A stretch of DNA of 64,000 bases, taken from NCBI RefSeq assembly GCF_040436345.1, contig NC_133236.1, forward strand, positions 15,190,466 to 15,254,465, given 5' to 3'. The notes beneath the pieces were generated by a model that was not told the DNA's origin, ran no database searches, and saw nothing but the letters and a program-made list of their open reading frames with translations. The position numbers were made by a program, and so were the translations under genes. Positions 48,301 to 60,300 of this stretch are shown in pieces; position 1 is the first letter of the stretch; every line of letters starts with the position of its first letter. The DNA comes from Pagrus major. Taxonomy: Eukaryota > Chordata > Actinopteri > Spariformes > Sparidae.

Positions 48301-51300
48301 TTGCTGAAAAGAGCATTCTGGGCATGAAATACAAGGCCAGACTGTCTGTGTGCACGCTTGATGGAAAGTACACAGCAGAACGTCTGCCCCTCCACAATCA
48401 AACACAATCTCTAGCAACACAGATATCAAACTATGACCAAAGGCTGATGTGAAGTAATGGAATTAATAATAAAATAGATGAAATGAGCTTATCGCAGCCT
48501 GACTGGTTGTTGTTTACCAAGATAAAAGACAAAGACAGAAGAGAGTGAGATATTAAAAAATAACTGTATGACTGTGAAGGACAAAGTCTCACCCATCGCT
48601 GTGTCGTAGGAGTTGGGGAAGCTCTTGTCCACCCGCTGCCTCATGAACACCCAGGTGTTGTTGGCGAAGGTGCACTCGATGATCTTGTTGTCGTACTGTT
48701 TCAACTCTTTAGTGGCCTGTGCAGACAAAGATGAAAGGACACAGATGGTTTGATGGTTGTTACAACACAGACTGAATGAGTGTAATTTTATTTATTTCTG
48801 CCATCACCGCCTGCGAAAATTACAAACCCTCTAATGTTTTTTTTTTTTCTTTGCCACATTCAGAAGCTATGACGGTCTGATCTACTCCATGGAAGTCCCA
48901 TTATCATAATAGCTCTCTGAGACATGCTGCTGCATTTATGAATACCAATAACTGACAATGATTGGCATGTGTAACTGTAGTTTATTAAACATGATATGAA
49001 TGTGCTGCAAATTATCTTCACTTTTGCTATCATGACTTATCATTCAAATACTTTTAACAGCAGTTAAAGGGCGAAATGAAACTTCAGGCAGCCTCAGAGG
49101 GCAACATTTAGACGGATAAAAGGATTTACAAAAATGGAAATGTAGCCTACAAGGACTTCTGTGTTAAAACACAACAAATGTGCAGCTTGACATGATGAAT
49201 TATGTTGATTCAGGCAGCAGAGGCATTTGACTGGAGGAAATACATCTACTGGTTTAACATTTTCACCTTTCTTAATGGGGAGAGGAAAAAAAACAGGCAC
49301 TACTGCTGCTATTTTTCTTTAAATTGCCAACAAAAAATGACATTCAGTCACGCTTTTGAATCCCATTAACCTTTGAGGAGTCAAACATCATGTAATGTGG
49401 TGATTAAACTGCACAAGGCCTTGCCAGGACGGTGAGGAGTAATATGGGGGCGGCGACGAGCATCCATCACTTTCATTAATATAGTATAATTAGCCAATTA
49501 ATCCTTATGGCTTACTCTCATTTCCACTGTTTAGTCCTGGTTTTTGAATGCCCTCTTGACCCTCAGAAATGAGTTACAAGGAAATGAACAACCATTCAAG
49601 ACCCTCAAACGTCATCAGTTGTCATTGATGATGTTTGTGTAAACAGATGCGACCAGACATTTCCAACATGTCGTCGTCAGCCATGGTGACTTCTCTTGTG
49701 TTACTATGGTAATCCTGGTATTATCACAAGGCTGAGTTGTCATCACATGACTAAAAGGATGGGAACTCGGTCATGTGATGACAAATAAAGCCCCAAAAAA
49801 TATTCAGCGAGGGGTCCTTGAGTTAAGATTATTTAGTCAAACCACCTTTTCAAAGATCAAAAATGAACTTTCATGCTCAGCATCAAAGGGTATAAAGGAC
49901 GAGAGTAATGAAAGGGAATTTTTTTGCTTCAAGTCTTTAATACCAGAAGTCACTTCAATGTGACATCTTTAAAATATTCCTATTTACAAATATGTTCAGC
50001 CAGGAATGCTTTATGCAAAATAATAGGATAGAGGTGATAATGTAAAGGTGGTGAGTCCATTTTTGAGAGGATTTTTTCTATATTAAATAACCTAAATGAA
50101 ATGTACTTTTTTGTTGCAGTGCTGCCTTAATATTTGGTGTATTTTCTACAAAAACACAGACAGTTAGTGACACAGTACGAGTGTCTGCATCTTCATGATG
50201 CAGCCCTCAACAAAACGTGCAACAGTTCCCGCTCCTCCTACGACACAGGATCACTGACTTATTACATCATGTTCTGTTTGGAAAACAAAATCAACTCTAC
50301 ACACTGGGCACACTGCAACATAGTTGAAGTATATGAAAATGGCACACATTACCGAAGATCAAGCATGAGTCAAAGAAGACATTTGAGCATCTGTTGTTTA
50401 TTTGTCGAGGGACTGTGTCTCACTGAGAGGATTCTCGAGACTTGGAAAATGCAAATCCTTGAGCTGCTGAAGAGCAAAAAGTGCAACAGAAAGACTGGAA
50501 TGCAACGTTTGGCTGTGAAAGAAAATATGAAGAGTGACTTGTGTCATTATCAAGTGTTCTTCTGTGATTTTGACCTCACACAGAAAGAGGCTGTCCATGT
50601 ATTTATTGCACTGACATGTTGTGTACAGACTCAAAATAAAGAGGCCGACCTCTAAGGTCACAGAGTGAACACCATTGCCAGGAACGCTACGATATTTGGC
50701 AAGACGCTAAATACAAAGTAAGAGCTCGTGTGATCCTGGAGTGTGGGGCATCTGGGCTCACAGTGGGGGTCCAAATCACACAGGAAGCAAAGAAAGTATG
50801 TGGGGAAGGAAGACAGAGTGGGAGGGAGAGAATACGAGTTATTGGATTTCAGATAACGACCTTGACGAATCATAACTCATGATTAATTAGTCATTGTGAC
50901 TGTTTCAAAATTCAGATTTATCTCCTCAACCTTTGACTCTGACGTCAGTCTGAAGACAGAACCTTAGTAAGACTAACTGTACACCAAACATTTCTTCATT
51001 TAGAGACGAGCAGCAGATGAACTGAAGGAGCGACAGAATCTCTGAGCTTTCCTAAAGCTCGACACAGACGGCTGCCAGAGAACTGTGAAGGGCAGTACAT
51101 GCAGGCAGGACGCTCTGCTGCAGGCTGGGATCTCTTCCTGCTGGTGAAGGGTGACATGTTGGCTGCCATTTTTCATCACCACTTGGTGCTTAATCCGTCC
51201 AAATCTCTCTCATTATGGCAGCACACGTGTGCCACCCGTTATCAGGGACTTTGGTGGTCAAAGTCTTTATCAGCCAGTGTTGCACTGCTGCAGAGCAGTC

Positions 51301-54300
51301 GTGTCTGCATTTCTATGCCAATTATGGTTTGTTCAGATTTAGAAACTACAAACTACCAACAAGAATAGAGAGCAGTATGTCTTTTTTTCAGTATTTTTTC
51401 CTGCTACATGCGAGGGACCCTTCTGTGTCCTTCACTTTTAACAATGGCTTGTTTTGATGAATTAATCAGGAAACTGTAAATACAAATGCAGCAGTCTACA
51501 ACTGGCAACTCCAGTTTTCAGTTTGATAAACCACCGCCAGCATTTGAAATAGAGAAAAATAAGAGAATAAAGTTGAGTGTAGTAATGATCTATACCACTC
51601 TCTCTATTTCTGTGCATCTTTAAGCTTAGTCTAAAGACTAGAAACTGGAAACTACTCGCTAAAAGCTTTCCAAAGTTAAAAAAAGTTGCCTATCAACGTC
51701 CCTAAAGCTTACCAATTCAGACGTTATGTACCGTTTATATAATTTGTATTCAAACAGAGATGTAAACACTCAATTTGTGGTCTAAAGGCAGGGACATGCA
51801 TTATGATTGTTGTTAACATACATATATGAAATTGGTTTTGATCCTCTCAGCAAAAAAAATTACATTCTAGTGTATTTCGCTATTTCCTGAAGGCACTTAC
51901 TTAGATCAGCATATTAACATTATAAATGCAGTTCCACCACATCAGTAGGGGGCTGCTGTGTCTCCTGATGATGACACCCCAAAAGTGAGAACAAGACTCT
52001 TCATCACTGGGAACAACTGGACACGTACGACAATAATTCTGGCATGAAGTAAAGCAGAAACTGGAACCAAAGAAAAGATGATTTAAAGATTCATGAGAGT
52101 ATACAGCATGTGACCTTTAACTAGTCTGTGCACAACACAGAAAGAAAACCTGCTTCTTTATCAAACGCTGGGATCTGTTGTACTCTACATGAATTTTGTA
52201 GAGATAGCGACACGGATGAGCAAAAACTCAAAGTCTGTAATTTCCTTGAATTGCTGTTGTGTTTTCCCCGACACGGCTCTCCGACTGACCCCATCTTTGT
52301 TTTATTCGAGACTTAATCAGAACCCGCCGCAGGTCTGCGACACCGCAGCACTCGGGTCCGTTTTAATAACAAGAAACAAGATGAAAGAATATATAAGTGG
52401 GGAGAGGATATAAGATGCAAGAGTATGAACATGAGAAAAAACTCCCTCAGAGGGAACAACACAGCTGATGGACAGTATCGCAACTTATGTTCATTCTTTA
52501 ATATGCTTTCCAACAGAATACATTAGATGTCCTCTGTGCATTAATATCAGCTCCGACTTAAGAATTCAAAACTCAACTGAGTGACTCAGCGAGCAGTTGT
52601 AAAGTCGCCTCACATGTTCTGTTACCTACAATGTAATTATCAGGGCCAATTACAGCTTTGTGCGGCCTCTAATAGCTGTCAGAGAACAAACAAATGAGAG
52701 TCCAGCGACGTCCAGCGACTCCTCATGAACCCATTATCTGACGTCAGTGCCGGGTCTCTAGTGAATCTGTATAATACCGATCATTATCCCACGCCTTCAG
52801 ATTGACTGTCGCGTCACATCTGAGGAATTCTCGGAGGAGAAAAACAAGCTAATAATGTGTAACTGAGGCAAATGAGGGGAATGCAGGCGTACACTGTCAG
52901 GTCTGTCAGTTAAACAAAGCACAAGAAAGTGGGAAAAAGCTGCACGCAGAATTGTGATTTTACCTTGCAAACTTTTAATTGATTAGTTTGTTTTTGTTTG
53001 TGCCGTGTGATTGAGTGTTTTTCGGTGGGAAGTGCATTCAATTACTGAAAGTATTCATGGTTCTTAAGCCCACATCTCATGTAATTTACAAAAGCTGTCA
53101 GCAAAACAAATTATAAAAACGAACAGAAAACAGAAAGCCTTTACAAATATTATGATTGCCGTTGATTAAAGAGAAGCCAAATTGTTGTAACTCTCACTTA
53201 ATGATGCATATGGAGACGTACAAATTGGGGAAATCATGGAAAAAAGCAGTCAAAGGCATTTCAGCAGCCAGCAGGTGCGCACGGCCGATCTCTCACACCT
53301 TCATCAAAGCGGCTGGTCTTTGACAGAGAGCTGCTCTTATCTCCGTCTCTGGTGACTAGATCTGTCGGGCACCATTCAAATTATTTATGATTAATGAGCT
53401 GTATTCACAGGCCACATAGAGTTCTGCACAGGCAGCCGACTCCATGAAGTGGTGAAATTAAACCACAAATGGGGAATGAATAGCCATTACTTCTACTGGG
53501 CTTAAGCTAATTCTCCCTTTCCTAGAAGTCAAAGTTGTAATACAGCGAACCAGAAGCACTTAACCCTACAGTATTAGTCCTTTTCTCATAGGCAATTAGT
53601 GGATTATCATAACTGTGGTTTCATCAGTTGACATTTTAGATTAGCTAAAAGATTAGCTACCACTTTATTTAAAACAGAAAGTAAGTGTGCTTGTAATGTT
53701 TAGCAAGTAATATAAGAAGGCCTTTTCCATTCTCATTGTCTGCGGCTACGTTCAGACTACTACGTGTATCTATTAAAACGCATACGTTTAGCAGCCCTAT
53801 ACGGAGACTTTCTGAAATGCTGCTTGCCCCGTTTTAGTTTGAAAACTTCTGGGTTGCGTTTTAATGTAGGTGGTCAGAAATGGAGACATTCGGAAACGAT
53901 GATGTAGACAACTACGCTGGTCGCCACGTGCCCTTTCCTGATTCGTCAAGCCCCTAACATGTTTTCCAGATGAAAACAGCAGACAGTTTAATTCATCTGT
54001 CATAATGAATTACAGGCTGTTTGTCTGTACTATTAGCTGCTGCTACTACCTACGTGCGACGGTTGGCGTGTCACTGCAGAGTTATCAGTGTTCAGTTTTG
54101 GGTGAGGCCAGGAGGAACCAGTGCCTGGTGGGATGGTTGTATCAGTGAAGTTGTGGTTTGTGAGGCGTGGTGAGACATGTCTGCATGGGGAAGGAGTCAC
54201 GACAAAAGTGAGGACAGTCACAGAGGTAGCACGCACGTTGTATTACCTGAGTGACGAGGGAAAACCGCAAACGAATTTGGACTAATGAATTTGTTTTTAT

Positions 54301-57300
54301 GCATCAATGTTTAAAAGTTAGCTTTGTGTGTTATAGCTTGGTTAGCTCACATGCAGCCTCATTTTACGAGTTATACAGCATTTGCCTGACTGATCATTCC
54401 TGTGATTACATTCTTGGATTTGTTTTTGTTTTTTTACAAAGAAGAGATCTAAAATGAAAATGAAGATATTACCTTGCATGAACACACGTCTCACAACGGT
54501 ATATATATATTAATATTCACTCATAAACAGGTGCTGCCATGTTTTTATTATTAAACACACCTAAACGCATAACGGCTAGACAAAAGGTTTTCAGTTGCTC
54601 TTCCCTTTTTCTAACATTTGCTCTTTAGGAAAGGCTGAGCTGATAGATCATCATGAAAGCTCTCTTCCAAAATTCATTTTAGTAATTCCCTGTAGGTACC
54701 AAGAGAGTAAGGAATTACAACAATAAGGAGCTAAATTGGACGAATTGTGCCAATAAAACATGTTTTCATGAGGATGACGACATTTTTTCGAGTTAAAGAA
54801 ACAGTTTTGGTTTGATTTCTTTTCTTTATATCACGAGCCAGATGCTTTAAAATGAGCTGGCAGCTGGCTGTTCATCAAATCACATGTGATTGACACAGTG
54901 AAGTCACTAACACGTCAATGAGCAAGGCAACTAATATCAGAGCTACTGTTCTGTAGTGGACTGCAGGGCACACATACACAGACTGCAGGCGTACAGTGCA
55001 GGCGTGGCACTACATGAAAAATCTACCAGGAACATTATTCAGGCAGCCAAAACCACAAGTCACACATGTTCTGAGTTGGCATGTAATTACCATTTTTTAC
55101 CATATTCACACTTGGACTGACTGTAAAACGCATTTCCTAACAAAAATAGCAAAACGAGTGCTGACAGTAGATGACCCCAGGGCTGCTGCTTTTGTTCAGT
55201 CTCCCACAGAGGAGCTTAGAGACCGAGTAGGAAACACAGACTCTTATCTTGTTCAGTTACAGAGCCCAGGGCTGATACATGGGAACTACCACAATACCAG
55301 AGGGAAAGGAACCATTCATTTACTGGGTTTCTGAACCATGACTGTGACTAATGGGAGGCCTACACATACCAAGAGTTTCAGTCAATTTAGTCGAATTTAG
55401 TCCAAGTGGCAAATTTACACATAGTGTAATAGCATTATAGAAATCTACATCAAAATAGAAACAGGAGAACAAATGTAATAATTCTGTCATGTTGCTCCTC
55501 AACCTGTGCTCCACTTCAGACGAGTGAATTCCTATAACAGATTCACAGAGGTGAGAAGCTTGTTATTGTGGAGTGCACTTGACTTGAGTCCGTGTTACTG
55601 TGGGTTCAAAGGTCTGATGATGCTGAGTGCGATGCCAAACAGAACAACGCTTTGTTCAAACAGACAACAGGAAAATGAATCTCATGAAGTTAAGTGCAGC
55701 TGTCAAATATCTCTCTCACAGTTGAGCATTATCACAGACCAAACATACCACAACTAAACATGGTCAGATAACAGTAAAAGTAAGGCTGCGGCTAACAGTT
55801 ATTTTCAATACTAAATAATCTGTGGATTATTTTCATGTTTTATTGATAAATCATTGGTCTATAAAATATCAGCAAACAGCTTGTTATTTCTGACAATAAC
55901 ACAAAAAAGCAGAGAAGCTGGAACAAACATCTGTGCAGGAAGTGTTGAGTTTCAGTGACAACAGTGTAGAAGCAACTGATGTTAATTAGCAAATGATGAC
56001 TGTTATGAAGATCAACAGTGTGGGGAGTGTGTTGTTGCACTGATGAACTATTGTGCACATATTCTGAGTGTATCAAGACAATAAGTAACTGTGTGTGTGT
56101 TAGGTTTGCATTAACATTAAATTAAACAGGAGTAGATTAGAAAACAAGGAAGCTAAAAAAAAAGGTTAAAACAGGGACAATCTGTTTCTTATAATAGCTT
56201 AGTTAGCCACTTTTTGGGTTATGGTGAGTGAAACAACTAAACTGAACAGCAATGAATTCTTCATGTCACACTGCAACAGATGAAGATAAAAAAACAGTTT
56301 ATTCTTGGCAGCTACACACGCAGCCTTATCCTTGCAACAAAGCTAAATCTTGTTATGCTAAAGGGAAGCTGAAAGAGCACAGGGGGCCTTTGACTTGTTG
56401 GCAAGAGGGGAGGAATTCAACAAGACAACACATTTATTTTCTCACCTTCATATTTGCAAAGGGCCTGTCATAGTTGCCGACGTAGAGCAAGCCGACAGTC
56501 TGTGGAAGCAGCCTAGAAAGACAAAAAGATCATGGTTAACACCCACAACACCCTCAGCCTCAGAGAGTATTTGAGTGGTGACAACGGTGCAAAGAAATCA
56601 CTACGCAGCATTCATTTTCCAGCTAGTAACAGAACAGCAGTGATGTGAGATTACACCTCTCTGAGCCCTTCTGTCTCTCTGTGAAGCTTGATGTTTCTAA
56701 ACTCCTAAACCTAAACAGTATGAGCACATTCAGAGTCAATAATAATCATGTGGAGCATATATATAGCGATTGAACACAGTCGCAGGCATTTCACAGCACT
56801 GTGAGCACAGTTTATTTAGACTATATTAGTGTTTATATGTGCCGAGGGTTCATACAGCTTTTTAAGAGTAAGAACTTTCAAGCACTTTCAAGCAGACTCA
56901 AGTTATTTAGTTCAATTCTCAAGCAAGTCCCGAGTCATTTTTCCTTGGGCAAGTCAAGTCAAGCCACAGAATGTGTCAGGTCAACTCGAGTTCAGTCGAG
57001 TTCTTAGTTAAAGCAAGTCAAGTCCTAAGTCAGGGCACATTTCCACCCCATCGACACTTAAGTCTTACACCTGAACTATTCAGTCTTTATTAAGAGACAA
57101 GACAAGGCAGTAGCACCCGTCATAAAATCAGTGAAATCGTGCTAAAACATTTATTTGGCAAAAGTGAAAGTCACCCATGGAAATAGTACTCGAGTAAAAG
57201 GCCTTAAGTGTCTGATATGTAATGTACTTAAGTATCAAAAGTACAATTATCAGTGTTTTAAAAAAAAAAAAAAAAATCCAATCGACGCTAAAATTAACTT

Positions 57301-60300
57301 AAAAATGTGATGCTTCGGCTCCGATGCTGCATGCGATCTGCAGTAACTTCTCTGAACTAACTGGTAATAAAAGTTATCAAAAAATGTAGACAGAAAAATA
57401 TATAATATTTACTTTCACAATGTACTGGAACGGAAGTATAAATTAGCAGAAAATGGAAATACCACAATATTAATAAATGGAAGTACAAGTACCTTACTGA
57501 CATCACTGACAATATTGACAATTTTTATCTAAACTGAAAACAAAATAAACACAGACAAGTCATTTAAGTCATCATGTCTCATGTATAGTCAAGTCACAAG
57601 TCTTTAAATACCAAGTTCAAATTGAGTCTCAAGTCATTAAATCCGTAGACTCGTGAAGCCTTTCCCATCAGGTCTCAACTGAAAATTTCTCTTTTTTACA
57701 GTATTCCTTCATAACCACAGCAATCATTGTGTGGATGAAACACTAGATTATGTTGAAAATCAGGCATTTTTTAAGGGGTATTATCAAATCATTATTACTA
57801 ACTTTGAAAACATAACGTTTTTACATATCCCCATAACATTTCCAAACTTTTAAGACTTTGTACAATCCTTGTGGTACCACAGTCTCGTGTATGTCTCTCA
57901 GTACCCTGAGCATGTGCCTGTGCAGTATTTGTGTCTCATCCCGGAGATCACGCCCAACAGATGTCTTAATCACACACTGCTCTTTACCTCCCTCCACCAA
58001 AAACACCCCCATGTGCCCTTTGTTATTTCCAGACACTATGTCTGCCGCTATGTGTACCATGCATACACGACCACTGGTACTGGTTTTATATTAGTTAAAC
58101 ATTTTTAGAACGGAAATAAAGGGGGCTATGGGGCGAAAGTGATGGCTAAACAACAGTGCATTTATGTAGTCTCATGCACCCCATTCAGAGATTTGAAGAG
58201 ACCATGTTTCCATCCACCCGAGCCCCCTCCTGTGTAATGATAGCTAGCACGAGCAGGAAGGAAGCAGCAGTAGACATTAGGAGAGCCAAATAGCCATGTA
58301 GTGATGGACATGTCCACTCTAGCATTGGTTCTATTAATAGTCTAGTGTGTTGTGTGTCGAATGCAACAACAAGGAAATCGTACCGATCATGAGACATGTT
58401 ATCTAAAACATCACTAAGATAAATGAGACTTTACCAAAGGGAATGGAATAGGTGAGAAAACAGATGAGAGAATATGTAAGTAACTCAGAAAAATAGACTT
58501 GTGTTGAGACTCCTGCTGTGTCACTCGAACTTCACTTCTTTTATTATTTAATTTCAGATGAATAAAAAAAAAAAGGGAGATACCATAACAATACCGATAA
58601 AAATAGACTCCAACACAAGGTTTTTGTTAAAGCAATCGAGATGCTGTTAAATGTCACTGCAGCCTTCGAACAGCATGAAATCAGACCTGTATTACCTAAC
58701 AGCTGGAACAATATGTCAAATTATTTATAAATCCATAGAAGCAAAAAACCCTGGAAAAACAACCTTGTATGGTGCAAGAAACAAAGAGTTGGCCAAGGTG
58801 CTTCGTCTCAAACATAAAAATCCTTTATGACCTGGGCTGGAGGAAGACAGTAAAATATGACAAATGTGTGTTATATATCAACTCACTGCCTCAATATAAT
58901 ACACTTGAGGTATTATCAGAGCCAAGGCTGTACTTTTCTTCTCTTTTATCTGTATTCTATATTTCTGTTATCAAACAAATGCCATGAAAAGAAAAACTAT
59001 CAATTAATTGTATCTAACGGTTATTGCCTGTGTAGCCAAGCCTGATACTGCTTGTGTATTATTACCTTCAACATGGGAAATGTGTTTTTTCTAGAGATGC
59101 CACACGTACTGTCTTGATGATGTTAAAGGAATAGTTCACCCAAAATGTAAATTCAAGCGCTTTAAGGATTTCCAGCACCATATTCACGTGTACAGTTTGC
59201 TAAAATCTACAGTGCCCTGCAGTTTTAGGACATCACCTCACTTCTTTTATAAAAAATAAGGTGGACAAATGGGTTTGGGTTAACAAGAGGTAAACAAGTC
59301 GTAAAGTATGGTGGTACCTCTCAGGGTTTCTGGCTCAGTGACACTGGATGTGTCTGAAGAAAACTTTTGTATGTATTCGGGGGATCAAAATGATTTACTT
59401 CCTACACACAGATCAAAATGGATCATGGATGGGATCATTTTAAAAACAAGTTGAAGCATCAAAGGAGACATATTATGCTCATTTTCAGTTGTATTTTGGG
59501 CGACTGCTAGAATAGGTTCACATGCATTAATGTTTAAAAAACACATTGGTTTTCTCATACTGCAGCACTGTCTTCCCCCTCTGTCTGAAACACTGTTTCT
59601 AGCTCCTGTCTTTTTTTTCCTGACTGATCTGGTGCTTGTCATTGAGTTTTATGGAAATTTTACTGTATACTGTTTGTGTTTTTTGACAAATACATTGCTG
59701 GGTGTCATCTTTCAATGGATTTGTTGACAATAACAGAAATACAAAATATTGCCAACACCATTCTCAAAATATGCTGACTGGGAGTAGCGATTAGGACATG
59801 CTGCAAATTAATACGGATATCATGAATAATAATTTATACTGTGAACACAGGCCAAGTGTGAATTTAACAGTGGAGCAGTTAGACATTAAATTCCATGATA
59901 TGTGCATGCTGGAGTTCAGGCTATACTCTCCCTGTGATAACGTGCCAACTGTAGACAGCCGGGTCATCCGGGCACCAATTCCAGAAATCTTTGTATCCGC
60001 ACAGAGAAATCCATTCACGGGGTTCAGAGTCTAAAGACAGGCACTGTGTGTGTTCTGCCGGATCTTTAATGTTTGTGCTGACATCTGAAACGCTGCGAGC
60101 AGAGGCTCTCCTGACATTTCACATCCACTTTCTCTGAATTACACTGCTAGTTTCTTACACAAATCCTCTTCTGCAGCCTCTAAAAAACGTCAACTGTGCA
60201 TCTTACGATCAACTCTGAAGAAGTATTTTAGCTAAAATCACACTTACGACAACATGAAGTGTCCGTGATGGTTTGAATGTCAATGTCACCCATGGCGATG

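Larger units (their letters stand above)
48717..56445. other. rngtt: rngtt intron (7.7 kb)
   Basis: No exon recognised. Features seen are a 15-bp inverted repeat at 49737-49784, a 173-codon open frame at 50134-50655, candidate conserved elements near 49410-49520, 52620-52700 and 53360-53550, and an old repeat at 55785-55925. The rest is unremarkable. Confidence 0.55.

Noticed and set aside
57821-58060. 79-codon minus-strand frame that looks transposase-like in places
   Set aside because: I could not match it to any transposase motif; overlapping plus-strand frames of equal length suggest chance.
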